This document shows, piece by piece, positions 41,901-50,522 of a DNA stretch of 64,000 bases (position 1 is the stretch's first letter; each line of letters opens with the position of its first letter). The notes beneath the pieces are model-generated. The model worked only from the letters and a program-made list of their open reading frames with translations. It was not told the origin of the DNA and made no database searches. Source of the DNA: HdN1 sp052035295 (GTDB lineage Bacteria > Pseudomonadota > Gammaproteobacteria > Pseudomonadales > Ketobacteraceae); NCBI GenBank assembly GCA_052035295.1, contig JBPOHS010000032.1, positions 1-64,000 on the forward strand, read 5' to 3'. The translations under genes and the position numbers were made by a program.

Positions 41901-42175
41901 GGGTTACTCACAAAACAGGCGGGAAGGAGGGGCATTTTTGCGACTCCACCCGGATCTGTAAAGCACTCACTGTTTCGATGTCCTGACAATGGTATCGCTG
42001 AGTAGCGGGAAGACCCACGGCAGAGCATATTCGGCGAGCGCCTTTTTGCAATTCCCGCTAACGCGGCAGGGTCTATTGGTATATAATAATTGGCGTTTTT
42101 GCTTGCGAGAGAGGCTTTCGCTCCTTGTGGAGTGTGGGCGCTAAGGCATTCACGGTGTCGTCGAAGGGGATGGTT

Positions 42176-42475
42176 ATGAAAAGTTTGTGGGTTGCTTCCG
42201 GACTGGCGTTTTTGGCTCTGACTTCTAGCGTGCAAGCGGCCGAACCGCCTGCCAAATACAACATGTACTGCATTGCTTGCCACGGCACAGGCGCAGCTGG
42301 CGCTCCAAAAGTTGGTGATGCCGCAGCCTGGGCTCCCCGTATCGGTGTAGGCGCTGACGCATTGGTGGCCAGCGCCAAGGCTGGCAAGAACGCCATGCCG
42401 CCCAAAGGCCTCTGCAACGACTGTACTGATGCCGAGTTCAAGGAAATCATTCAGTTCATGTCTGGCGCCAAATAA
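42176..42475 (+). CDS. Cytochrome c5-like monohaem protein
   Basis: A 99-residue periplasmic class I cytochrome c. A signal peptide ends near 'SSVQAAEP', the haem motif is 'CIACHG' (about residue 33), the axial methionine is in 'NAMPPKG' and an extra Cys pair 'CNDC' near residue 82 forms the disulfide typical of cytochrome c5. The ATG at 42176 follows GGGGATGG. A TATAAT at 42082-42087 is a likely -10 element without a good -35. It is co-linear with cytochrome c4, the common c5-c4-dsbA order. Confidence 0.9.
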   Translation: MKSLWVASGLAFLALTSSVQAAEPPAKYNMYCIACHGTGAAGAPKVGDAAAWAPRIGVGADALVASAKAGKNAMPPKGLCNDCTDAEFKEIIQFMSGAK

Positions 42476-42542
42476 GCGGCCCCCTGAATTGTCCCGAATC
42501 GCACAACAGGATTGACGAACTGTAACAGGATTGAAAAATACG

Positions 42543-43190
42543 ATGAAGCTGATGAACAAAGCCGCTTCCCTCCTGCTGGTGGGTGCCATGGGCTTGGGTG
42601 TTTCTTCTGTGACCAATGCCGCGGGTGATGTGGCTGCCGGTCAGACCAAAGCTGCTGTGTGTGGCGCCTGCCATGGTGCTGACGGCAACAGCATGGTGTC
42701 CATGTTTCCCAAGCTGGCAGGTCAGGGGGAGCGTTACCTGAGCAAACAGATCAAGGACATCAAGTCGGGTGCCCGTGCAGTGCCGCAGATGGCTGGCATC
42801 ACTGACAACCTGAGCGACCAGGACATCGCTGATCTGGCTGCCTACTTTGCGGCCCAGAAGGTTCAGGTCGGCGCGGCCAAGAAAGAGATGGTCGAGCTGG
42901 GTGAAAAACTCTTCCGTGCGGGCAAGCCGGAGGTGGGAATCCCTGCCTGTACGGCTTGTCACGGTGCCAATGGCCTCGGTATGCCTGAAGCAGGCTTCCC
43001 GTTGTTGAGTGGCCAGCATGCTGATTATGTGGAAGCCCAGCTCAAGGCCTTCCGCGCAGCCGGTCGTGGTGACGAAACAGGTACCAAGCGTACCAATGAT
43101 GGTGAGACCATGATGATGCGCACGACGGCAGCACGTCTGTCCGATGGTGATATCAAGGCGCTCTCCAGTTACATCAACGGCCTCCACTGA
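42543..43190 (+). CDS. Cytochrome c4 (dihaem)
   Basis: A 215-residue dihaem periplasmic cytochrome of the c4 family, an electron donor to cbb3-type oxidases. A signal peptide ends near 'SSVTNAAG'. Two homologous halves carry haem motifs 'CGACHG' (near residue 40) and 'CTACHG' (near 137), with axial methionines in 'NSMVSMFP', 'GLGMPEAGFP' or the later 'MM' positions. The ATG at 42543 is used; an in-frame TTG lies 12 bases upstream. It is followed by a strong terminator, which separates it from dsbA. Confidence 0.92.
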   Translation: MKLMNKAASLLLVGAMGLGVSSVTNAAGDVAAGQTKAAVCGACHGADGNSMVSMFPKLAGQGERYLSKQIKDIKSGARAVPQMAGITDNLSDQDIADLAAYFAAQKVQVGAAKKEMVELGEKLFRAGKPEVGIPACTACHGANGLGMPEAGFPLLSGQHADYVEAQLKAFRAAGRGDETGTKRTNDGETMMMRTTAARLSDGDIKALSSYINGLH

Positions 43191-43198
43191 GGTCTGTC

Positions 43199-43238
43199 GG
43201 TACAAAAAAGGCAGCTTGTAGCTGCCTTTTTTTGTACC
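43199..43238 (+). terminator. Rho-independent terminator after cytochrome c4
   Basis: GGTACAAAAAAGGCAGC (43199-43215), loop TTGTA, GCTGCC then seven T and GTACC, ending at 43238. The stem is near-perfect (one unequal A/T run) and symmetric enough to act on both strands. Confidence 0.9.
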
Positions 43239-43364
43239 GTAAATTTGCCAACGTCCATAATAATGCCAATTTCGGGCTGCCCAGGAATTTATCTGCGACC
43301 CGTCGCTCTAATGCCTGCGCAGGCCCACGCCTGATTTTCTGAACCTTTTTTTGGGGAGAATAAT

Positions 43365-44003
43365 GTGAAAAACCTGGTACGTGTAGCGACCCTGTTCATG
43401 ATGATGTGTTTGTCAGTGGTGGCCTGGTCAGAAGACCTGTTCAAAGCCGGCGTGGATTACAAGGTGCTTGAGCAACCAGGGGCGACCGATGATCCGGGCA
43501 AAGTGGAAGTGCGGGAGTTTTTCTGGTTTGGCTGCCCCCATTGCTTTGCCCTGGAAAGCACCCTCGAAGAATGGCGCAAGCACATGCCGGCCGGTGCCGC
43601 TTTTGTACGTACTCCACCGGCCTTGAACGACGCCTGGACGCCACATTCGCATGCCTTTTATGTCGCCGAGTTAATGGGCAAGGGTGATGAAGTGACGTCC
43701 GCGATGTTTGACGCCCTGCATGTGAAGAAGCAGTCGATTCGCTCCGAAGATGAGCTGGCGGCCTTCTTTACCCGGTTTGGCATGACTGAAGATGAGTTTC
43801 GTGAGAAATATAATTCCTTCGCGGTTCGCACCAAGGTGCGCGCAGCGAAGAACCTGGCCATGGGCTATCAGCTGCACGGTGTTCCGGGGCTGGTGATCAA
43901 TGGCAAGTACTTCGTTGATCTTGCCCTGGCCAAGACCAATCCCCGCATGATGGAGATCGTCAACTTCCTGATAGCGAAGGAACAATCCGCAAAGGCAGGC
44001 TGA
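43365..44003 (+). CDS. dsbA: Thiol:disulfide interchange protein DsbA
   Basis: A 212-residue periplasmic disulfide-introducing oxidoreductase. A signal peptide ends near 'LSVVAWSED'. The thioredoxin-fold active site is 'FFWFGCPHCFALE' (CPHC near residue 57) and the cis-proline loop is in 'LHGVPGLVINGKYFV'. It begins at GTG with GGGGAG seven bases upstream; an overlapping ATG at 43362 is out of frame and followed at once by a stop. It belongs to the conserved c5-c4-dsbA neighbourhood but has its own promoter region after the terminator. Confidence 0.95.
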   Translation: MKNLVRVATLFMMMCLSVVAWSEDLFKAGVDYKVLEQPGATDDPGKVEVREFFWFGCPHCFALESTLEEWRKHMPAGAAFVRTPPALNDAWTPHSHAFYVAELMGKGDEVTSAMFDALHVKKQSIRSEDELAAFFTRFGMTEDEFREKYNSFAVRTKVRAAKNLAMGYQLHGVPGLVINGKYFVDLALAKTNPRMMEIVNFLIAKEQSAKAG

Positions 44004-44180
44004 TCCCGGCCGCTGACATTGTCTTTGCGAGCCTGTTTGCATCCTTGTCATGACGACAGGCGTACAATGCTCGGCTTGGTGCAGTGGACTGGCGACGGCT
44101 ACACTGCAAAGACAATGGTGCTATGCAATGTGCGCGGGCGAACTGCGTGAGCAGGCTGGCCCGCTACGCAGGATCTATGC

Positions 44181-45050
44181 ATGTCCTACGGTATTCGTGA
44201 GCAATTTCCCGGTGGTGCGAGCGCCTCCTTGCCGCAGGCTGGCAGCGCCGTAGTGGGTGCTGCGCCGGTCGGCGATGCCCTTGCACCGGTCAGCCTGCGC
44301 CTATTGAGTTACAACATTCATGCGGCGCTCGGTACCAGTTCGTTCCATCACTATGTCACCAAGAGCTGGCGTCATGTCATCCCGGATGGTCGTGGAGTGC
44401 AGCGTCTCGAGCGAATTGGCCGCATTCTGGCAAGCTACGATCTGGTCGCCTTGCAGGAGGTGGATGGCGGCAGCATACGCAGCGGTTTCATCAACCAGGT
44501 GCGCTATTTTGCCGAGGTGGGTGGGTTCGATTACTGGTATCAGCAGCTGAATCGGGACTTCGGCCGTTTCGGGCAATACAGCAACGGCATTCTTTCGCGC
44601 TTCGTTCCCTATGAGATCGAGGATCACAAATTGCCTGGACTCAAGGGCCGCGGCGCTATCGTGGCTCGTTACGGCGATCCATCCTCGCCATTGGTGGTGG
44701 TGTGCATCCATCTCGCCCTCAGCGAGCGGGCACGGTTCCGTCAGCTCGATTATCTGCGTGACCTGATTCATCATCATGAGCATGTTGTTGTGATGGGTGA
44801 TCTCAATTGTTCTGCCGAACAGATTGTCGATACCCCCCTTCGTGACACGCATCTGGTGCAAGTCAACGGTTCTCACCACACGTATCCCAGCTGGCGACCC
44901 CAGCGCAATATCGACCACATCCTGGTCAGTCCCAGCCTCAAGATCAATCACGTCGAAGTGCTCGACATCACCCTCTCGGATCATCGTCCCATTGCCATGG
45001 AAATCCAGCTTCCGCACGGTATGGTAGACAGCTTGCGCGAATCCGCCTGA
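44181..45050 (+). CDS. Endonuclease/exonuclease/phosphatase family protein
   Basis: A 289-residue EEP-superfamily hydrolase. Metal and catalytic signatures are 'LLSYNIHAALG' (Asn, near 42), 'VALQEVDGGS' (Glu, near 92), 'HLALSERARFRQLDYL' (His, near 179), 'VVMGDLNCSAE' (Asp and Asn, near 206) and 'SDHRPIAMEI' (Asp-His, near 269). Family members cleave phosphodiesters of nucleic acids or lipids. The Pseudomonas neighbourhood dsbA-EEP-GGDEF is preserved. The N-terminal ~35 residues are low complexity and the exact start is not certain. Confidence 0.87.
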   Translation: MSYGIREQFPGGASASLPQAGSAVVGAAPVGDALAPVSLRLLSYNIHAALGTSSFHHYVTKSWRHVIPDGRGVQRLERIGRILASYDLVALQEVDGGSIRSGFINQVRYFAEVGGFDYWYQQLNRDFGRFGQYSNGILSRFVPYEIEDHKLPGLKGRGAIVARYGDPSSPLVVVCIHLALSERARFRQLDYLRDLIHHHEHVVVMGDLNCSAEQIVDTPLRDTHLVQVNGSHHTYPSWRPQRNIDHILVSPSLKINHVEVLDITLSDHRPIAMEIQLPHGMVDSLRESA

Positions 45051-45081
45051 CGACTGGTCCTTGGGGGGCGTGAGGGGCGTC

Positions 45082-45105
45082 TATACTGGTTGAACACGTT
45101 CAACC
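45082..45105. promoter_or_regulatory. -10 element and adjoining 18-bp palindrome before the GGDEF gene
   Basis: TATACT at 45082-45087 is followed directly by GGTTGAAC-AC-GTTCAACC (45088-45105), a perfect 8-bp dyad with a 2-base centre. It covers the expected transcription start of the diguanylate cyclase gene, the classic place for a repressor operator. A weak -35 (TTGGGG at 45061-45066) is 15 bases upstream of the -10. Confidence 0.5.
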
Positions 45106-45124
45106 CTGACGCCCGAACGCATTT

Positions 45125-46993
45125 ATGGCCACAGCTGACAACGACTGGAAAAGCAAATACCTCGACGCCCTCGATGATATCGAGAAGGCCCAGCAGCTTG
45201 AAAAAAAGCGGCTGGAGGTGCTGCGCAAGGGCGTGGTGCGGGTCAGCGTGGCCGCCGATGGACAGGACGAGACCCTGGATGCCGACCTGGCTGATTTGCG
45301 GGCGGCGATGCGCAGTCAGCGTGAGGTGCTCGAAATCGAGCCGCTCATCTTCAAGCTTGAACAAACCGTAAAATCCTTGGACAACCGGCGCAAGCAGGAA
45401 TCCGACGGCATCGACAAGCTGCTGGAAACGCAGATCGAACGTTACCTTGAGTTGCCGCTTTCACGTGCCGGTAAAAAACAGGTCAAGCAATTCCGCAAGG
45501 AATACGCCGCGCTGCTCGCCGTGAAGGGGGGGCAGGCGCAACTTTGGCAGGGATTTGCGGGCATCACCGACAGCATCATTGCTCACTATCAGGAACAACT
45601 TGCGCAAGCGGGTGGCGATGCGCCCAAAGGCTTGCTGCAGCGCTTGTTCGGACAAAAAACGACCGACGCCCAGGTAGCCGGACCGGCGATGACGTCCGAC
45701 GTTGACGCAGACGATGATGATGATGCTGATCCGCCGCCAACCCCGCCAGACGCGGCCAATGCAGAACCTGCCGGGACATTTGCCGAGGTGGTTCCGGGCG
45801 AGAACCTGACGAGGCCCGAGGCGGTCTCGTCACCAGAGGAAGACGCCAGTCCCGAGGCGCAGCTTACGCGTGAAATGAATCTCGCTGAAGGGCCGGATGC
45901 GTTGGGGATTCCGCAGGAACAACGCGAGGAAATCAAATCGCGGATTCGCAGCATCCTGCAACAGTTGTTGGCGCAGATCGACATTCCCGCTGATTTGACG
46001 CCGCGCAAAGAGCGCCTGCTCACTCGCGTCGGCAGTGATTACCCCTGGGAAGAACTGCCGGATATTCTGGCGGAAACCAGTCAACTGGTCGCATCCATCC
46101 GGGCGGTGAGTCAGAAGGAGTTCGAGGCCTTTCTGCTCAACCTGCATCATCGTCTGCGCGATATCCAGGATTTTCTGCTGACGGCACGCCGGGGTGAAGA
46201 AGACTCGCTCCGCCATCAGGAAAAACTGGATTCCGACGTGCGGGGCGAACTCAGCAATTTCCGCGATGCCGTGCACGATGACAAAGGTCTGCCCGAAATC
46301 CGGCAGGATATCGAATCGATGATGGCGCGCATTCTGGGCGCCCTGGATGATTTCCGTTATCAGGAAACGGCGCGGCGCGAAGGCGTGTTCGAGCAGATGC
46401 AGGCCATGATGGAGCGGATGCAGACCATGGAGCAGGAAGCAGCGGATCTGCGCCAATCGCTGGAAAGTCAGCGAGAAAAGGCCATGCACGACGCCCTCAC
46501 CGGGCTGCCCAATCGTCAGGCCTATGACGAGCAAATGGTGCGGGAATATTCGCGCTGGCGGCGCCATGGGCACCCGTTGTCGGTGGCTGTGGTCGATGTC
46601 GACTTTTTCAAGCGCGTCAACGATACCCTCGGGCATTTGCGTGGTGACAAGGTTTTGCGGCTGGTGGGGCGTGAAGTGCAGAAGCGGATTCGCAGCGAGG
46701 ACTTCGTGGCGCGCTACGGTGGCGAGGAATTTGTGGTGGTGATGCCAGACACGGATGAAGCGTCCGCCGTTAAAGCACTGGATAAAGTACGTCAGTTTGT
46801 GTCGGAGTGTCCGTTCAATTTCAATAACGAACGCGTGGTGATAACGGTGTCGGTGGGGGTGGCGGCCTTTGCGCCGGGCGATATGCCGGAAAGCGTGTTC
46901 GAACGCGCGGATCAGGCGCTTTACCGGGCCAAACACAGTGGCCGGAATCGTGTGGTGTGCGCCTCCATGACGGAACCACCCGAGGCGTCATGA
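45125..46993 (+). CDS. Diguanylate cyclase with long coiled-coil N-terminus
   Basis: A 622-residue cytoplasmic GGDEF protein that should make c-di-GMP from two GTP. The C-terminal domain (about 455-615) has 'DALTGLPNRQAYDEQ', the active-site variant 'YGGEEF' (about 536) and an inhibitory I-site 'RSED' exactly five residues before it, predicting product inhibition. The N-terminal ~450 residues have no transmembrane segments; they are charged, largely helical, with an acidic low-complexity linker (DDDDDADPPPTPP, near 200) and a coiled coil (about 415-455). Family context dsbA-EEP-GGDEF is as in Pseudomonas. The signal sensed is unknown; an upstream palindrome suggests repressor control. Confidence 0.92.
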   Translation: MATADNDWKSKYLDALDDIEKAQQLEKKRLEVLRKGVVRVSVAADGQDETLDADLADLRAAMRSQREVLEIEPLIFKLEQTVKSLDNRRKQESDGIDKLLETQIERYLELPLSRAGKKQVKQFRKEYAALLAVKGGQAQLWQGFAGITDSIIAHYQEQLAQAGGDAPKGLLQRLFGQKTTDAQVAGPAMTSDVDADDDDDADPPPTPPDAANAEPAGTFAEVVPGENLTRPEAVSSPEEDASPEAQLTREMNLAEGPDALGIPQEQREEIKSRIRSILQQLLAQIDIPADLTPRKERLLTRVGSDYPWEELPDILAETSQLVASIRAVSQKEFEAFLLNLHHRLRDIQDFLLTARRGEEDSLRHQEKLDSDVRGELSNFRDAVHDDKGLPEIRQDIESMMARILGALDDFRYQETARREGVFEQMQAMMERMQTMEQEAADLRQSLESQREKAMHDALTGLPNRQAYDEQMVREYSRWRRHGHPLSVAVVDVDFFKRVNDTLGHLRGDKVLRLVGREVQKRIRSEDFVARYGGEEFVVVMPDTDEASAVKALDKVRQFVSECPFNFNNERVVITVSVGVAAFAPGDMPESVFERADQALYRAKHSGRNRVVCASMTEPPEAS

Positions 46994-47113
46994 CTCTTCT
47001 CTCGTGCGCCTCCGGCGTTAACGAGGGAACCTTTGTCCACAAATATTGTCTGTTGTATTCGGATTTCATTCCCCATAAGCTCTTCTCTGAATTTACTTTG
47101 CAGGGTGTTTTTC

Positions 47114-48022
47114 ATGAAACGATTCTGGGCGTTCTTCGCCATGGTGTTGATGGTGGCTCTCGCGGCCGAGCCGGTTGAGGCGAAAAAGTTCGGCAGCAGT
47201 CGCTCCTTCGGCAAGTCTTACCAAACGGCGCCGCAACCGGCCGCCAAGCCCGACATGATGCAACAACAGAATGGCTTCCAGCGTCAGCAGGCAGCGGGTG
47301 CCGCAGGTTCGGCGGCCAAAAAAGGTCTGATGGGTGGCTTGCTGGGCGGATTGCTGGCGGGTGGCCTGTTTGCCGCATTGCTCGGCAGCGGCGCGTTTGA
47401 AGGTCTCCAGTTCATGGATATCCTGCTCATGGCGCTGATCGGTTTCGTGATCTTCAAGCTGCTTCGCAGCCGTCGCCCTGCTGCACCGGCGCCGGCCTAT
47501 GCCGGGCCCGGCATGGGGCAGCCCCAACCGGATCAGCGGCGTAGCTTTGATCTCGGCAATCCGGGAGGTTCGGCATCCCCTGCGCCTGCCGCGCCGGTTT
47601 CGAACGCATTTGGCGCCTCTACCGGTTTTGGTGAAAGCGCGGTTCCTTTCAATTTGCCTGCCGGGTTTGACCTGAACGGCTTTCTGGCTGGTGCCCGTGA
47701 CCACTACCGCACCTTGCAGGAGGCGTGGAACAGGAACGACCTGAGCAAGATCCAGGAATACGTGAGCCCAGAACTGTTCGAGGAACTGCGTGCCGATCGC
47801 GCCACGCTCGTGGGCGAGCAGCACACTGAGGTCATGTTCGTTGATGCCGAGCTGGTGCGGGCAAACCAGTCGGCCCAGCGCGCCGAAGTGAGCGTGAAAT
47901 TCTCAGGACGTTACCGTGACAAGGTAGAAAACGTCGAAGAACCCATCACCGACATCTGGCATCTCGAGCGGGATTTGTCTCAGCCGGGCGCAGCGTGGTA
48001 TATCGTCGGCATCGAAGCCTGA
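47114..48022 (+). CDS. Tim44-like domain protein
   Basis: A 302-residue membrane-associated protein. An N-terminal signal or anchor ('FWAFFAMVLMVALAAEPVEA') is followed by a low-complexity Gln/Pro/Ala stretch, a glycine-rich hydrophobic segment ('GLMGGLLGGLLAGGLFAALL', about 76-95), another helix ('FMDILLMALIGFVIFKLL') and a C-terminal Tim44-like domain (about 190-302: 'FLAGARDHYRTLQEAWNRND'). Bacterial members are of unknown function; the domain binds membranes in mitochondrial Tim44. The ATG at 47114 is chosen because the signal-like segment begins there and AGGG lies nine bases upstream. Confidence 0.82.
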   Translation: MKRFWAFFAMVLMVALAAEPVEAKKFGSSRSFGKSYQTAPQPAAKPDMMQQQNGFQRQQAAGAAGSAAKKGLMGGLLGGLLAGGLFAALLGSGAFEGLQFMDILLMALIGFVIFKLLRSRRPAAPAPAYAGPGMGQPQPDQRRSFDLGNPGGSASPAPAAPVSNAFGASTGFGESAVPFNLPAGFDLNGFLAGARDHYRTLQEAWNRNDLSKIQEYVSPELFEELRADRATLVGEQHTEVMFVDAELVRANQSAQRAEVSVKFSGRYRDKVENVEEPITDIWHLERDLSQPGAAWYIVGIEA

Positions 48023-48056
48023 CCCTTCCGTCAGGCACCTGGCCTGGACGCAACCT

Positions 48057-49256
48057 ATGACCCTTCCCGCCAAACCGCTCGACGGCCTCAAGGTCGTCGA
48101 GCTCGGCACCCTGATTGCCGGCCCCTTTGCCGCTCGCCTGATGGCCGAGTTCGGTGCCCAAGTCATCAAGATCGAATCCCCCGACGGCGGTGACCCGCTG
48201 CGCAAATGGCGCAAGCTCTATGAGGGCACGTCCTTGTGGTGGTACGTCCAGTCGCGCAACAAGCAGTCGTTGACCCTCAACCTCAAGCATCCTGACGCAC
48301 GCGACGTCTTTCGCAAGCTGATCGCCGAGGCCGACATCCTGGTGGAAAACTTTCGGCCGGGCGTGCTCGAGAAGCTTGGTCTTGGCTGGGAGGTGCTGCA
48401 TGCACTCAACCCGAAACTGGTCATGGTACGCCTGTCTGGATTTGGGCAATCTGGCCCGCTCAAGGATCAGCCGGGTTTCGGCGCGGTCGGCGAGTCGATG
48501 GGCGGGTTGCGCTATATCACGGGGTTCGAAGATCGCCCGCCAGTGCGCACCGGTATCTCTATTGGTGATTCCATTGCGGCACTGTGGGGTGTCATTGGTG
48601 CTTTGATGGCGCTGCGTCACCGCGACACGAACGGCGGGCAAGGGCAGGTGGTTGATGTCGCCCTGTACGAAGCCGTGTTTGCCATGATGGAAAGCATGGT
48701 GCCCGAATTCGACGTGTTTGGTTTCATCCGTGAGCGGACCGGCAACATCATGCCGGGAATTACCCCTTCATCCATCCATACCACATCAGATCAGCGGCAC
48801 GTGCAGATCGGTGCCAATGGTGACGCCATCTTCAAGCGCTTCATGCTGGCCATTGGTCGCGAGGATCTGGCCAATGATCCGACCCTGGCCGACAACGCGG
48901 GCCGTGATGCGCGTCGTGACGAGATTTACGGTGTTATTGATCGTTGGGTGGGCTCGCAGACCCTGGCCCAGGTATTGGCAACGCTGGAAGCAGCCGAGGT
49001 GCCTGGCAGCAAGATCTTTTCCATCGACGACATGATGAAAGATCCGCAGTTCCTGGCCCGGGAGATGTTCGAGTCTGCCCGTTTGCCGGATGGCAAGGCC
49101 TTCAAGATACCGGGCATTGTGCCCAAGCTGTCTGTTACGCCGGGCAAGACCGAGTGGCTGGGGCCGGGGTTGGGCGAACATAATGAGGCCATTCTGGGCC
49201 AGCTGGGGTATGACGCCGCCGGGATTGCGGCCTTGAAGGCTGCCGGGGCGATTTGA
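48057..49256 (+). CDS. CaiB/BaiF (class III) CoA transferase
   Basis: A 399-residue family III CoA transferase, which swaps CoA between carboxylic acids. Typical motifs are 'GLKVVELGTLIAGPFAARLMAEFGA' at the N-terminus, 'LVENFRPGVLEKLGLGWEVL', and the catalytic aspartate at about residue 171 in 'RTGISIGDSIAALWG'. The C-terminal 'WLGPGLGEHNEAILGQLGY' is standard. Acid substrate is unknown (formyl/oxalyl, succinyl, mesaconyl and others are used by relatives). It is 34 bases downstream of the Tim44-like gene. Confidence 0.9.
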   Translation: MTLPAKPLDGLKVVELGTLIAGPFAARLMAEFGAQVIKIESPDGGDPLRKWRKLYEGTSLWWYVQSRNKQSLTLNLKHPDARDVFRKLIAEADILVENFRPGVLEKLGLGWEVLHALNPKLVMVRLSGFGQSGPLKDQPGFGAVGESMGGLRYITGFEDRPPVRTGISIGDSIAALWGVIGALMALRHRDTNGGQGQVVDVALYEAVFAMMESMVPEFDVFGFIRERTGNIMPGITPSSIHTTSDQRHVQIGANGDAIFKRFMLAIGREDLANDPTLADNAGRDARRDEIYGVIDRWVGSQTLAQVLATLEAAEVPGSKIFSIDDMMKDPQFLAREMFESARLPDGKAFKIPGIVPKLSVTPGKTEWLGPGLGEHNEAILGQLGYDAAGIAALKAAGAI

Positions 49257-49388
49257 GCGCTGCAGCCTTCGGTTATCTTCGAGGTTGTTCCACAGAGGAA
49301 ACGCCCGGTACTGCCGGGTGTCACCGTGTCCTACTGGCGAAACCGCGACAGTTGCATTAGGCTTGAAAACCCTGGATCAGGCTGAAAG

Positions 49389-49416
49389 GGAACTTTTTCA
49401 CTTTTTAGCACTCTCA
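49389..49416 (+). promoter_or_regulatory. Sigma-E-like promoter of rpoH
   Basis: GGAACTT (49389-49395), a 16-base spacer and TCTCA (49412-49416) match sigma-E/AlgU promoters (perfect -35, one mismatch to TCTGA at -10), 68 bases before the rpoH start. E. coli rpoH P3 and Pseudomonas rpoH are known to be transcribed by this sigma class. A direct repeat TTTCACTT (49396-49403 and 49432-49439) and two TGCATAG copies 20 bases apart lie in the same leader. Confidence 0.6.
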
Positions 49417-49483
49417 CGTGCATAGTGCCAATTTCACTTGCATAGGCTAAAGTGAGCACAGGACAACCGGAGGTTACATTTCT

Positions 49484-50341
49484 ATGAGTAAAGCCCTAGC
49501 GCCAGCGTTTATGGCCGTGCCAGGTGCCGACCTTAATCGCTACCTTTCGGCAGTCAGCAGCGTTTCCATTCTGGGCGCAGATGAAGAGCGCGCGCTGGCC
49601 GAGCGGTTTTTTTATCAGGACGACGTGGATGCAGCCCGTCAGCTGGTTCTCGCACATCTGCGTTTCGTCGTTCATATCGCCCGTGGCTATAACGGTTACG
49701 GCTTGCCCCTGTCCGATCTGATCCAGGAAGGCAATGTCGGGCTCATGAAGGCCGTCAAGCGCTTCGATCCCGGCATGGGGGTACGCTTGGTGTCGTTCGC
49801 CGTGCACTGGATCAAGGCTGAAATACATGAATTCATTCTGCGCAACTGGCGTATCGTCAAGATTGCGACCACCAAGGCGCAGCGCAAATTGTTCTTCAAT
49901 CTGCGTTCACACAAGAAGCATCTTGGGGCGATGACGACCGCAGAGGTCGAGATGATTGCGCGTGAATTGAATGTCGACCCCTCTGACGTGCGGGAAATGG
50001 AAGGCCGTTTGGCCGCGCATGACACCGCGTTCGATGCCCCGGTCGATGCCGATGATGAAACGGCCAGCCAGGCGCCCGTGTTCTATCTCGAAGATCACTC
50101 GGCCGACCCGGCACGCCAGCTGGAAAACGACGACTGGTCAGAAAATGCGTCCGACAAGCTGCATATCGCGCTGGATCGTCTTGACGAGCGTAGCCGTGAC
50201 ATCCTGCAACGCCGCTGGTTCGACGAGGAAAAGGCGACGCTGCACGATCTGGCCGCCAAGTACAACGTCTCGGCTGAGCGCATCCGCCAGCTTGAAGCCA
50301 ATGCCATGAAAAAGCTGAAGGGCGTGATGCTGGACGCGTAA
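49484..50341 (+). CDS. rpoH: Heat-shock sigma factor RpoH (sigma-32)
   Basis: A 285-residue sigma-70 family factor that directs heat-shock gene transcription. Region 2 contains 'DLIQEGNVGLMKAVKRFDP' and the -10-recognising 'VRLVSFAVHWIKAEIHEFIL'. The diagnostic RpoH box 'QRKLFFNLR' is at about residue 132. Region 4 ends with 'KYNVSAERIRQLEANAMKKLK'. The ATG at 49484 has GGAGG about nine bases upstream. Its leader carries a sigma-E-like promoter, so envelope stress may feed the cytoplasmic heat-shock response. A strong terminator follows. Confidence 0.96.
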   Translation: MSKALAPAFMAVPGADLNRYLSAVSSVSILGADEERALAERFFYQDDVDAARQLVLAHLRFVVHIARGYNGYGLPLSDLIQEGNVGLMKAVKRFDPGMGVRLVSFAVHWIKAEIHEFILRNWRIVKIATTKAQRKLFFNLRSHKKHLGAMTTAEVEMIARELNVDPSDVREMEGRLAAHDTAFDAPVDADDETASQAPVFYLEDHSADPARQLENDDWSENASDKLHIALDRLDERSRDILQRRWFDEEKATLHDLAAKYNVSAERIRQLEANAMKKLKGVMLDA

Positions 50342-50367
50342 ACCGCGCGTCGCGACCTGAGGAATAC

Positions 50368-50397
50368 ACGCCGGCCGGGCAACCTGCCGGCGTTTTT
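50368..50397 (+). terminator. Rho-independent terminator after rpoH
   Basis: ACGCCGGC (50368-50375), loop CGGGCAACCT, GCCGGCGT (50386-50393) and a T-tract to 50397: perfect 8-bp GC-rich stem, 27 bases after the rpoH stop. Confidence 0.88.
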
Positions 50398-50522
50398 GTT
50401 GGCGTTCTTTTTACCCCTTTGCTGCTGAAAACAGCGCTTTTTTTCAGGCTTGCAACAAGTTTCTGCCATACTGGGAGAACACTTGGGGATTAATTCGGTG
50501 TTGGCGTCCTGACGTTTTTGGT

